Assembly: GCF_024494355.1 (NCBI RefSeq)
Contig: NZ_JAKNQY010000005.1
Coordinates: 1 to 64,000, forward strand
Source of the DNA: Pseudomonas sp. Q11
GTDB taxonomy: Bacteria > Pseudomonadota > Gammaproteobacteria > Pseudomonadales > Pseudomonadaceae
Direction: 5' to 3'
DNA: 64,000 nucleotides
Part shown: one piece after another, positions 37,185-46,454 of the stretch
Layout of the letters: the number at the start of each line of letters is the position of its first letter
Numbering within the stretch: the stretch's first letter is position 1
The notes under the pieces: generated by a model
Told to the model about the DNA's origin: nothing
What the model saw: only the letters and a program-made list of their open reading frames with translations
The model's database searches: none
Translations under genes and position numbers: made by a program

Positions 37185-38258
37185 ATGCGTCCAGCCCGTG
37201 CCCTGATCGACCTTCAAGCTTTGCGTCACAACTACCAATTGGCCCGCGAAGTCACGGGGGCCAAAGCCCTTGCGGTGATCAAGGCCGATGCCTATGGGCA
37301 TGGCGCGGTGCGCTGCGCCGAGGCTTTGCAGGACACGGCCGACGGTTTCGCCGTGGCGTGCATCGAAGAAGCGCTGGAACTGCGGGCCGGCGGGATTCGT
37401 GGGCCGGTCTTGCTGCTGGAAGGATTCTTCGAGGCCGATGAACTGTCGCTGATCGTCGAACACGATTTCTGGTGTGTGGTGCATTCGTTGTGGCAGCTCG
37501 AAGCGATTGAAAACGCGACCCTGAACAAGCCGATTACGGTCTGGCTCAAGCTCGACTCGGGGATGCATCGGGTGGGGCTGCATCCGGCGGATTATCAGGC
37601 GGCCTATCGTCGACTGCTGGCCAGCGGCAAGGTGGCGAAGATCGTGTTGATGAGTCACTTCGCCCGCGCCGACGAGCTGCACGATCCCAGCAGCACCGAG
37701 CAACTGGCGGTGTTCGAGGCGGCCCGCCAGGGGCTGGCAGCGCAGATCAGTTTGCGCAACTCCCCAGCAGTGCTGGGCTGGCCGCAAATGCCCAGCGACT
37801 GGGTGCGGCCAGGCATCATGCTGTACGGCGCGACACCCTTCGAGGAAGCCAACGCCGTTGCCGCGCGGCTGCAGCCGGTCATGACACTGGAGTCGAAGAT
37901 CATCAGCGTGCGTGAATTGCCCGCCGGCGAGCCGGTGGGATATGGCGCCCGTTTTGTCACCGCGCAACCGACGCGGGTCGGCGTGGTTGCCATGGGGTAC
38001 GCCGACGGTTACCCGCGCCAGGCGCCGAACGGTACGCCGGTGCTGGTGCACGGGCAGCGCAGTCAGCTGGTTGGACGGGTCTCCATGGACATGCTGTGTG
38101 TCGACTTGACGAATATCCCCCAGGCCGGGCTCGGTTCGACCGTGGAACTGTGGGGCAAGACGATCCTGGCCAGCGATGTCGCAAAAGCGGCCAGCACGAT
38201 TCCTTATCAGATTTTCTGCAACCTGCGACGGGTGCCACGGCTCTATTCCGGGGGCTGA
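37185..38258 (+). CDS. dadX: Catabolic alanine racemase DadX
   Basis: A 357-residue PLP racemase that interconverts L- and D-alanine. Lys33 in [11 protein letters not shown] binds PLP, and Tyr253 in [10 protein letters not shown] is the second base. Both match the P. aeruginosa DadX numbers. The ATG at 37185 is 93 bases after the RidA gene. It supplies D-alanine to DadA for growth on alanine. Confidence 0.94.
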   Translation: MRPARALIDLQALRHNYQLAREVTGAKALAVIKADAYGHGAVRCAEALQDTADGFAVACIEEALELRAGGIRGPVLLLEGFFEADELSLIVEHDFWCVVHSLWQLEAIENATLNKPITVWLKLDSGMHRVGLHPADYQAAYRRLLASGKVAKIVLMSHFARADELHDPSSTEQLAVFEAARQGLAAQISLRNSPAVLGWPQMPSDWVRPGIMLYGATPFEEANAVAARLQPVMTLESKIISVRELPAGEPVGYGARFVTAQPTRVGVVAMGYADGYPRQAPNGTPVLVHGQRSQLVGRVSMDMLCVDLTNIPQAGLGSTVELWGKTILASDVAKAASTIPYQIFCNLRRVPRLYSGG

Positions 38259-38387
38259 CGCAAAAGCGCAACCTACCGAAAGTCGCTTCACCGCACGGGA
38301 TTGGGGTCAAAGTGTTGTAAATACTGAACGCTGTCGCCATGATAACGCTCACTTTCCACACAACCTGATTCCCTGGAGGCTCCAGCA

Positions 38388-38936
38388 TTGGACGTCGGTG
38401 AACGACTGCAATCCATTCGTAAACTCAAAGGCCTTTCCCAGCGTGAACTCGCCAAGCGCGCGGGCGTCACCAACAGCACCATTTCGATGATCGAGAAAAA
38501 CAGTGTCAGCCCCTCGATCAGCTCGCTGCGTAAGGTTCTTGGCGGGATTCCCATGTCCATGGTCGAGTTTTTCTCCGAGGAAATCCTTCAGGAGAAACCG
38601 ACTCAGATCGTCTACAAAGCCAACGAATTGATCGACATTTCCGACGGTGCCGTCACCATGAAGCTGGTGGGCAGGGCGCATCCGAGCCGGGCGATTGCCT
38701 TTCTGAACGAAATCTACCCGCCTGGCGCCGATACCGGTGACGAGATGCTTACCCATGAGGGTGAGGAAACCGGGATCCTGGTGGAAGGGCGGCTGGAATT
38801 GGTGGTCGGCGTCGAAACATTCGTACTCGAAGCGGGCGACAGCTACTATTTCGAGAGCACCAAACCACATCGTTTCCGTAATCCGTTCGATGCGCCGGCG
38901 CGACTGATCAGCGCAGCCACACCGGCCAATTTCTAG
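38388..38936 (+). CDS. pauR: Polyamine-responsive XRE-cupin regulator PauR
   Basis: A 182-residue regulator. A HTH_3 domain occupies about 1-58 (LSQRELAKRAGVTNSTISMI) and a cupin sensor domain about 110-180 (LTHEGEETGILVEGRLELVV, EAGDSYYFESTKPHRFRNP). I use the TTG at 38388 because the resulting start MDVGERLQSIRKLKGLSQRE is what PauR proteins have, with a CTGGAGG ribosome site. In P. aeruginosa PauR represses polyamine genes; KauB and the PuuB-type oxidase in this window are natural targets. Confidence 0.9.
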   Translation: MDVGERLQSIRKLKGLSQRELAKRAGVTNSTISMIEKNSVSPSISSLRKVLGGIPMSMVEFFSEEILQEKPTQIVYKANELIDISDGAVTMKLVGRAHPSRAIAFLNEIYPPGADTGDEMLTHEGEETGILVEGRLELVVGVETFVLEAGDSYYFESTKPHRFRNPFDAPARLISAATPANF

Positions 38937-39107
38937 GAAAAGAGGCGCCGGGCCTGCACGGCAAAGGCGCCCGAAAGATAAGCTGTCATGACAAACAAGA
39001 CCCTTGCGACTTTGGGGTTGTTTCAGTGTGACGGCCTTACCGCTATACTTGCGCCCGCCTGCAAACCGTGGCCGCAGGCGTGACTAGCCACCATTGAGGG
39101 TGTACGC

Positions 39108-39530
39108 GTGAATCTAATTATGAAAATGCTGGCTGTACCAGCAACCGTATTGGCCCTATGGGCAGCCAGCGCCCAAGCGGCGCCCAACGACGAAATCGCC
39201 AAGCGCCTTGAACCGGTCGGCCAGGTCTGCGTTCAGGGGCAGGAATGCAAGGGCATGGAAGTCGTGGCTTCGGCTGGCGGAGGTGGAGCCAAGACGCCGA
39301 AGGATGTTATTGCAAAACACTGCAACGCTTGCCACGGCACCGGCCTGCTGGATGCTCCGAAGATCGGCGATGCAGCGGCATGGGGTGAACGTGCCAAGAA
39401 AGAAGGCGGCCTTGATGGGCTGCTTGCCAAAGCTATCTCTGGCATCAATGCCATGCCGCCTAAAGGTACTTGCGCCGATTGCTCGGATGACGAACTCAAG
39501 GGCGCCATCAAAGAGATGTCGGGTCTGTAA
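39108..39530 (+). CDS. cycB: Cytochrome c5
   Basis: A 140-residue periplasmic c-type cytochrome starting at the GTG at 39108, which follows a GAGGGTG ribosome site; ATG codons at 39120 and 39126 are alternatives. The signal peptide ends at about residue 24 (AASAQAA). The heme motif is CNACH (72-76) and the distal ligand is Met116 (NAMPPKG). A Cys122-x2-Cys125 pair is typical for c5. It is an electron carrier of the respiratory chain. Confidence 0.93.
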   Translation: MNLIMKMLAVPATVLALWAASAQAAPNDEIAKRLEPVGQVCVQGQECKGMEVVASAGGGGAKTPKDVIAKHCNACHGTGLLDAPKIGDAAAWGERAKKEGGLDGLLAKAISGINAMPPKGTCADCSDDELKGAIKEMSGL

Positions 39531-39551
39531 TAACCAGCATCTTCCGCAAGA

Positions 39552-39575
39552 AAGCCGCTTGCGAGCGGCTTTTTT
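39552..39575 (+). terminator. terminator after cycB
   Basis: AAGCCGCTTGCGAGCGGCTT forms a stem followed by TTTT, 21 bases past the stop. Confidence 0.88.
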
Positions 39576-39666
39576 GTGCCCGGTGGTTTTACAAAGACTG
39601 TTCATCGCAACCAAGACCCGGCAAGCTCGGTCCAACCCACATTCATGGAATGTCCCGGAGGGTCGG

Positions 39667-41589
39667 ATGGTGCAGTTGTGTTCAATCGAACAGGCGGTGG
39701 ATGACGTACTCGCGCGCCTGCCGGCGCACATTCATCTGGGGATGCCTCTGGGGTTGGGCAAACCCAATCTGTTCGCCAACGCCCTGTACCGGCGTATCGC
39801 GCAATTGCCCGAGCGACACCTGACCATCTACACCGCTCTGAGCCTGGGCCGACCAAACCTGGGTGATGGGTTGCAGAAGCGTTTTCTCGAACCCTTTATC
39901 GAACGGGTCTTTGGCGATTATCCGGAACTGGATTACCTCGCCGATCTGCACCGCGACAGCCTGCCGGCCAACATCCACGTCCAGCAATTCTTCCTGCAAC
40001 CGGGCAGCCTGTTACACAGCGCGTCGGCCCAGCAGGATTACGTCAGCAGCAACTACAGCCACGCCGCGCGGGACATCAACGCTGCCGGCTTGAACCTGAT
40101 CGCGCAACTGGTGGCCAGTGATGCGCAGCATCCTGACCGCCTGAGCCTGAGTTGCAACCCGGACATCACTCTCGACCTGTTGCCGATGATCGCCAAGCGG
40201 CGCGCGGCGGGGGAGACCATCCTCATGGTGGGCCAGGTTCACAGCGATTTGCCCTACATGCCCGGTGATGCGGAAGTTGGCATCGACACGTTCGACCTGC
40301 TGATCGATGAAAAGGACAGCCACGCGCTTTTTTCCACGCCGAACATGCCGGTGGGGTTTCAGGATCATATGATCGGCCTGCACGCCAGTACTCTGGTGCG
40401 AGACGGCGGTACGTTGCAGATCGGCATCGGCTCCATGGGCGATGCGTTGACGGCGGCGTTGCTGGCGCGTCAGGCCGATAATGCCGGTTACCAGGCGTTG
40501 CTGGCGGAGCTGAATCTCAGCCAGTGGGCGCAGTTGATCGAGCGCGAGGGCGGGGTCGAACCGTTTGCCAAAGGGTTGTACGGCTGCAGCGAAATGTTCG
40601 TCAACGGCTTGCTGGTGCTGGCGGAGGCCGGGATCATCCGGCGCAAGGTCTATCCCGACGAGCCGACCCAGGAACAGGCCAACGCCGGCACCCTCGACGA
40701 GGCGGCGCAACCCGACGGCATTTGCATCCATGGCGGATTTTTCCTCGGTCCGCTCAGCTTTTACGAGCGCTTGCGCGAGCTGCCACAGAGTCGGCGCCTC
40801 GAATTCAACATGACCCGCATCAGTTACATCAACGAATTGTACGGCCAGGAACGACTCAAGCGTCTGCAGCGACTCGACGCACGCTTCATCAACACGGTTT
40901 TCACCATGACCTTGCTGGGCGCCGGGGTGGCGGATCAGCTGGAAGATGGTCGCGTACTCAGCGGCGTGGGCGGGCAGTACAACTTCGTTGCCCAAGGCCA
41001 TGCGCTGGAGGGCGGGCGTTCCATTTTGCTCCTGCGCAGTTGGCGCGAGGCGGGGGGAGAGATCAGTTCGAACATCGTCTGGGAATACGGCCATTGCACC
41101 ATTCCCCGGCACCTGCGAGACATCGTGGTGACTGAATACGGTATCGCTGACCTGCGGGGCAAGACTGATGCCGCAGTGATCGAGGCGCTGCTGAACATCA
41201 GCGACTCACGCTTCCAGCCGGAGCTGATCGAGCAGGCGCAAAATGCCGGCAAGTTGCCGAAGGATTTCCGCCTTGATCCACGGTTCACTGATAACACCTC
41301 GGTGCGCTTGCACGCCATCGAGGCGCGGCATCCGAATCTGTTTCCGGAATACCCGCTGGGTTGTGATTTTGACGGTGTAGAACGGGACCTGCTGCGAGCG
41401 CTGAACTGGCTCAAGAGCAAGTTCAAACTCACCGAAATGCTGGAGCTGGGCAAGGCGGCGCTGGATGCGCCGCCGCCGTCGGAGTTTCCCGAGCATTTGG
41501 AGCGGATGCAGCTGGCGAGCCCCGAAGGGCTGAAAGAAGAGCTGGGCCAGCGCTTGTTGCTCGCTGGTCTTAAGATCACCGCGCCTTAA
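39667..41589 (+). CDS. Acetyl-CoA hydrolase/transferase family protein
   Basis: A 640-residue protein of the acetyl-CoA hydrolase/transferase family. The ATG at 39667 (MVQLCSIEQAVDDVLARLPA) is the credible start; the open frame extends further upstream but over the cytochrome gene. Conserved parts include HIHLGMPLGLGKPNL, GRVLSGVGGQYNFVAQGHAL-like text (DGRVLSGVGGQYNF) and VVTEYGIADLRGKTDAAVIE. It transfers or hydrolyses acyl-CoA. The substrate is not known. From memory it is not in this spot in PAO1. Weak ribosome site (CCGGAGGGTCGG). Confidence 0.85.
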   Translation: MVQLCSIEQAVDDVLARLPAHIHLGMPLGLGKPNLFANALYRRIAQLPERHLTIYTALSLGRPNLGDGLQKRFLEPFIERVFGDYPELDYLADLHRDSLPANIHVQQFFLQPGSLLHSASAQQDYVSSNYSHAARDINAAGLNLIAQLVASDAQHPDRLSLSCNPDITLDLLPMIAKRRAAGETILMVGQVHSDLPYMPGDAEVGIDTFDLLIDEKDSHALFSTPNMPVGFQDHMIGLHASTLVRDGGTLQIGIGSMGDALTAALLARQADNAGYQALLAELNLSQWAQLIEREGGVEPFAKGLYGCSEMFVNGLLVLAEAGIIRRKVYPDEPTQEQANAGTLDEAAQPDGICIHGGFFLGPLSFYERLRELPQSRRLEFNMTRISYINELYGQERLKRLQRLDARFINTVFTMTLLGAGVADQLEDGRVLSGVGGQYNFVAQGHALEGGRSILLLRSWREAGGEISSNIVWEYGHCTIPRHLRDIVVTEYGIADLRGKTDAAVIEALLNISDSRFQPELIEQAQNAGKLPKDFRLDPRFTDNTSVRLHAIEARHPNLFPEYPLGCDFDGVERDLLRALNWLKSKFKLTEMLELGKAALDAPPPSEFPEHLERMQLASPEGLKEELGQRLLLAGLKITAP

Positions 41590-41606
41590 CAGGTTGCAAA
41601 ACCCCC

Positions 41607-41792
41607 TGTGGGAGCGAGCCTGCTCGCGATAGCGATCTGTCGGCACATCGATGTAACAAAGATCCACCGCTATCGCGAGCAGGCTCGCTCCCACAGGGAT
41701 GCAGGTTCTGCTCAAACTGGTCCGATGGGTATACAGCCGAAAGAACCAGGCCGGCTGTCAGGCCGCCTCGCGAGCGAGCTTTGCTCCCACAG
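41607..41792. repeat. REP doublet plus a single unit
   Basis: An inverted pair (TGTGGGAGCGAGCCTGCTCG, 41607 on; partner ending near 41696) and a separate half-unit CGAGCGAGCTTTGCTCCCAC at 41768-41792, between the CoA gene and xpt. Confidence 0.85.
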
Positions 41793-41808
41793 GCCGGATG
41801 CAGGGTGG

Positions 41809-42450
<642 letters not shown>

Positions 42451-44460
42451 CTAGCGCTTGAGCATCGCTCGTATATCGGCCAGGGCGCTGTTGCCGCGAA
42501 CGGCCTTGACCTCGGTCGGTGTGTCGTCATTGCCTTCCCAGGCCAGGTCGTCCGGCGGCAGCTCATCGAGGAAGCGGCTCGGGGCGCAGTCGATCACCTC
42601 GCCGTATTGCTTGCGCTTGGCGGCGAAGGTAAAGGCCAGCGTCTGACGTGCGCGGGTAATACCGACGTAGGCCAGGCGTCGCTCTTCTTCGATGGTGTCG
42701 GCTTCGATGCTGGAGCGGTGGGGCAGGATTTCTTCTTCCATGCCCATGATGAACACGTAGGGGAATTCCAGACCCTTGGAGGCGTGAAGAGTCATCATCT
42801 GCACGCCTTCGGCGCCGTCTTCCTCTTCCTGCTGGCGTTCAAGCATGTCCCGCAGCACGAGTTTGCCAATGGCGTCCTCGACGGTCATGTCGCCGTCTTC
42901 GTCCTTTTCCAGGGTGTTTTTCAACGCCTCGATCAAGAACCAGACGTTGCCCATGCGGTAGTCCGCTGCCTTGTCGCTGGAGCTGTTGGTACGCAGCCAG
43001 TTCTCGTAGTCGATGTCCATGACCATGCTGCGCAGCGCCGAGATCGGGTCTTCGCCGGCGCACTGTTCGCGCACCTTGTCCATAAAGCGCTTGAAGCGCG
43101 CCAAACGGTCGGTGAAGCGGCTGTCCAGATGCTCGCCCAGGCCGATTTCATCGGTGGCGGCGTACATCGAAATTTTGCGCTCGGTGGCGTAGTTGCCGAG
43201 TTTTTCCAGGGTGGTCGAGCCGATCTCCCGGCGCGGGACGTTGATCACCCGCAAGAAGGCGTTGTCGTCGTCCGGGTTCACGATCAGGCGGAAGTAAGCC
43301 ATCAGGTCCTTCACTTCCTGGCGCCCGAAGAAGCTGTTGCCCCCCGACAGGCGATACGGGATCTGGTGATGCTGCAACTTCAGCTCGATCAGCTTGGCCT
43401 GGTAGTTACCGCGATACAGGATGGCAAAATCACTGTACGGCCGGTCGGTGCGCAGGTGCAGGCTGAGGATTTCCATGGCCACGCGCTCGGCTTCGGCGTC
43501 TTCGTTGCGACAGCGGATCACACGGATCTCGTCGCCGTGACCCATCTCGCTCCACAGTTGCTTTTCGAACTCGTGGGGGTTGTTGGAGATCAGCACGTTG
43601 GCGCAACGCAGGATGCGGCTGGTGGAGCGGTAGTTCTGCTCCAGCATTACCACTTTGAGCGACGGGTAATCTTCCTTGAGCAGCATCAGGTTTTCCGGCC
43701 GCGCGCCGCGCCAGGCGTAGATCGACTGGTCGTCGTCGCCCACCACGGTGAACTGGTTACGGATGCCGATCAGCAGCTTCACCAGCAAATACTGGCTGGC
43801 GTTGGTGTCCTGGTATTCATCCACCAGCAGGTAGCGGACCTTGTTCTGCCATTTTTCGAGGATGTCGGCGTGGTCCTGGAACAGCTTGACCGGCAGCAGG
43901 ATCAGGTCGTCGAAGTCCACCGCGTTGAACGCCTTGAGCGTGCGCTGGTAATGGGCGTAGACGATGGCGGCGGTCTGTTCCTTGGGATTGCGGGCGTTTT
44001 CCAGGGCTTGGGGCGGCAGGATCAGATCGTTTTTCCAGGCGCCGATCATGTTCTTGATCTCGTCGACGCTGTCGTCGCCCGAGTATTCCTTTTGCATGAT
44101 GTCGGTCATCAGCGCCTTGACATCGGTCTCGTCGAAAATCGAGAAACCCGGCTTGTAGCCCAGCCGTGCATGTTCCTTGCGGATGATGTTCAGGCCCAGG
44201 TTGTGGAAGGTGCAGACCGTCAGGCCACGACCTTCACCGGCGCGCAGCAGGCCGCCGACCCGTTCCTTCATTTCCCGGGCGGCCTTGTTGGTGAAGGTCA
44301 TGGCGACGATGTACTGGGCGCGGATACCGCAGTTCTGGATCAGGTGCGCGATCTTGCGGGTGATCACACTGGTCTTGCCGGAGCCTGCACCGGCGAGCAC
44401 CAAAAGAGGGCCGCCGACATAGTTCACGGCTTCTTGCTGCCGGGGATTGAGTCGGGACAT
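42451..44460 (-). CDS. rep: ATP-dependent DNA helicase Rep
   Basis: A 669-residue SF1A helicase. Walker A is AGAGSGKT (23-30), the DEYQDTN motif II is in LVDEYQDTNASQYLLVK, and GDDDQSIYAWRGARP follows. QMMTLHASKGLEFPYVFIMG and GITRARQTLAF are motifs V-VI. It helps restart stalled replication. Length is normal. Confidence 0.96.
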   Translation of the reverse strand: MSRLNPRQQEAVNYVGGPLLVLAGAGSGKTSVITRKIAHLIQNCGIRAQYIVAMTFTNKAAREMKERVGGLLRAGEGRGLTVCTFHNLGLNIIRKEHARLGYKPGFSIFDETDVKALMTDIMQKEYSGDDSVDEIKNMIGAWKNDLILPPQALENARNPKEQTAAIVYAHYQRTLKAFNAVDFDDLILLPVKLFQDHADILEKWQNKVRYLLVDEYQDTNASQYLLVKLLIGIRNQFTVVGDDDQSIYAWRGARPENLMLLKEDYPSLKVVMLEQNYRSTSRILRCANVLISNNPHEFEKQLWSEMGHGDEIRVIRCRNEDAEAERVAMEILSLHLRTDRPYSDFAILYRGNYQAKLIELKLQHHQIPYRLSGGNSFFGRQEVKDLMAYFRLIVNPDDDNAFLRVINVPRREIGSTTLEKLGNYATERKISMYAATDEIGLGEHLDSRFTDRLARFKRFMDKVREQCAGEDPISALRSMVMDIDYENWLRTNSSSDKAADYRMGNVWFLIEALKNTLEKDEDGDMTVEDAIGKLVLRDMLERQQEEEDGAEGVQMMTLHASKGLEFPYVFIMGMEEEILPHRSSIEADTIEEERRLAYVGITRARQTLAFTFAAKRKQYGEVIDCAPSRFLDELPPDDLAWEGNDDTPTEVKAVRGNSALADIRAMLKR

Positions 44461-44668
44461 GACAGGGTCAGGGAGTCGTTTGCGAAATGGGCCGGCATTT
44501 TAACAGGCTCAGAGAATTGTGCTGCTCTGTCCGACTTGTGACGTAACACAGTATTGTCATTTGCCGCTTTTGCTACTTTCACGCAGGATGTGGGGCGAAT
44601 TTGCGTCTAACGTTCGACTTTGAGCGTAAAAAAAGCCGTCTAAAGCAAGTGTTTGAGAACCATTGGCA

Positions 44669-44697
44669 TTGGTCATTGGCGGTCAGCAGGTCATAAT
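44669..44697 (+). promoter_or_regulatory. probable promoter of the GGDEF-EAL gene
   Basis: TTGGTC (44669-44674) and CATAAT (44692-44697) are 17 bases apart. The -35 lies in three CATTGG repeats starting at 44661, 44667 and 44674. The region 44461-44660 before it shows nothing else. Confidence 0.4.
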
Positions 44698-44736
44698 GCC
44701 CCGCGCCTATTACCTTGCAGAGTCTAGGGAGTCAGC

Positions 44737-46407
44737 TTGTCAACGTCTGTCGAACCCTTGCGTTTGCTGCTATTGGCCGAAGAGCCGGTATGGTCAGCGA
44801 TTTTGCGCGAGTGCCTGACCCCCATGGGGCCGTCGGTCGTGTTGATCAGTGCCCCGAGCTGGGAGTCGGTCAGCAGCCTGTTCGAAGACACCCACAACGC
44901 GGTACTGCTGACTGTTGCGGCGCTGCAACCGGCACCCGGTCGTTGCCGTTTGCCGACTGTCCTGTTGCTCGAGCACGAGCCTACGATCCCGCCTGATGGC
45001 GTCAGCGATTGGCTGGTACGTGATGTACTCGATGGTGCCACTCTGCGCCGTTGCCTGCGCCATGTGCGCGAGCGTGGCGTGCTGGAAAACACGCTGCAGC
45101 GTCTCGCCGAACAGGATCCACTGACCGGCATCGCCAATCGCCAGGGTTTCCAGACGCTGCTGACGGCGCGCCTGGCTGAAAACGAAGGCCGTGGCCTGGT
45201 GCTCGGTCATCTGGATCTGGATAACTTCCGCCACGCCAACGACTCCCTTGGCCACCAGGCCGGTGACCGTTTGATCCTGCAAGTAGTGTCGAGGCTCAAA
45301 GGTTCGCTTGAGGCCGGCGATCAACTGGCGCGCTTGGGCAGCGACGAATTCGCGCTGCTGATCGACACCCGCCGGGCGCCTCAGCGGGCTGAATGGATGG
45401 CCGAGCGCATCACCGAAGCCATGGCCGAACCCTATTGGGTAGACGGTGAAAGCCTGCTGATCGGTTGCAGCCTGGGGATCGCCCATGCTCGTGCCCAGGC
45501 CGGCGCGGACCCGCTGATGTGGCACGCCCATATCGCCATGCAGCAGGCCAAGAGCACGCAGGGCTGCACCTTTCACATCTTCAACGAACGCATCAATCGC
45601 AATGCCCGCAGCCTCGCTGACCTGGAGAGCGAGTTGCGCCGGGCGCTGCGTCGCGACGAACTGGAGTTGCATTACCAACCCCGGCTGAGCCTGGATGGCG
45701 GCACCATCGTCGGCCTCGAAGCCCTGGTGCGCTGGCGTCATAGCGAACGCGGGCTGTTACCCCCCAGCGAGTTCGTGCCGCTGGCCGAACAAAGCGGCCT
45801 GATCGTGCCGCTGGGCTATTGGGTGATTTCCCGGGCGCTACGGGACATGCAATCGCTGCGCGAGCGGGGATTGGCGCCGTTGCACATGGCGGTCAACCTG
45901 TCGTTCCGGCAGTTTCAGGACAGCCAGTTGTTGCCGACCCTGAGCCGTTTGATCGCCGAGCGGGGTGTCGAGGCTCAATGGCTGGAATTCGAACTGACCG
46001 AAACCGCCGTCATGCGCCGCAGCGAACTGGTCAAACAGACCATGGATGCCCTGGGTCGCCTGGGCGTGCGCTTTTCCCTGGATGACTTCGGCACCGGCTT
46101 CTCCTCGTTCGTGCACCTCAACAGCCTGCCCATCGCCTTGCTCAAGATCGACAAGAGCTTTGTCGGTGGCATGGAACAGCGCGAAGAGAATCGCAAGTTG
46201 GTCCACGCGATGATCAACCTGGCCCACAACCTCAACCTGGAAGTAGTCGCCGAAGGTGTGGAAACCCGGGAGCAACTGGATTTGCTGCGAAGTTACGGTT
46301 GCGATCAGGTGCAGGGTTTTTTGATCAGCAAGCCGTTGCCGTTGCCTGAGTTGGTTGAATACCTGACGTTTGACGGCAGCCAGTCGACGCGGGTCCTCGT
46401 GGTCTAA
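44737..46407 (+). CDS. GGDEF-EAL protein, probable c-di-GMP phosphodiesterase
   Basis: A 556-residue protein starting at a TTG (44737; ribosome site TAGGGAG). A receiver-like region without the usual phospho-Asp spans about 1-115. The GGDEF domain has a degenerate active site, GSDEF (201-205), so cyclase activity is unlikely or weak. The EAL domain is complete, with GLEALVRWRH (EAL 328-330) and LDDFGTGFSSFVHL. It resembles P. aeruginosa PA5295 (ProE), a phosphodiesterase, in content and position. It probably lowers c-di-GMP. Confidence 0.9.
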   Translation: MSTSVEPLRLLLLAEEPVWSAILRECLTPMGPSVVLISAPSWESVSSLFEDTHNAVLLTVAALQPAPGRCRLPTVLLLEHEPTIPPDGVSDWLVRDVLDGATLRRCLRHVRERGVLENTLQRLAEQDPLTGIANRQGFQTLLTARLAENEGRGLVLGHLDLDNFRHANDSLGHQAGDRLILQVVSRLKGSLEAGDQLARLGSDEFALLIDTRRAPQRAEWMAERITEAMAEPYWVDGESLLIGCSLGIAHARAQAGADPLMWHAHIAMQQAKSTQGCTFHIFNERINRNARSLADLESELRRALRRDELELHYQPRLSLDGGTIVGLEALVRWRHSERGLLPPSEFVPLAEQSGLIVPLGYWVISRALRDMQSLRERGLAPLHMAVNLSFRQFQDSQLLPTLSRLIAERGVEAQWLEFELTETAVMRRSELVKQTMDALGRLGVRFSLDDFGTGFSSFVHLNSLPIALLKIDKSFVGGMEQREENRKLVHAMINLAHNLNLEVVAEGVETREQLDLLRSYGCDQVQGFLISKPLPLPELVEYLTFDGSQSTRVLVV

Positions 46408-46418
46408 CACAACCCCTT

Positions 46419-46446
46419 GTGGGAGCGAGCAAGCCCGCTCCCACAT
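46419..46446. repeat. single compact REP hairpin
   Basis: TGTGGGAGCG and CGCTCCCACA pair directly across an 8-base loop, between the two convergent genes. It may act as a terminator for either. Confidence 0.7.
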
Positions 46447-46454
46447 AGGGAATC

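Noticed and set aside
41607..41792. Possible insertion sequence ends
   Set aside because: The inverted repeats are REP units without a transposase gene or target duplication.
42607..44541. 644-codon plus-strand frame opposite rep
   Set aside because: Antisense shadow of a helicase with all motifs; low-complexity Val, Gln, His composition.
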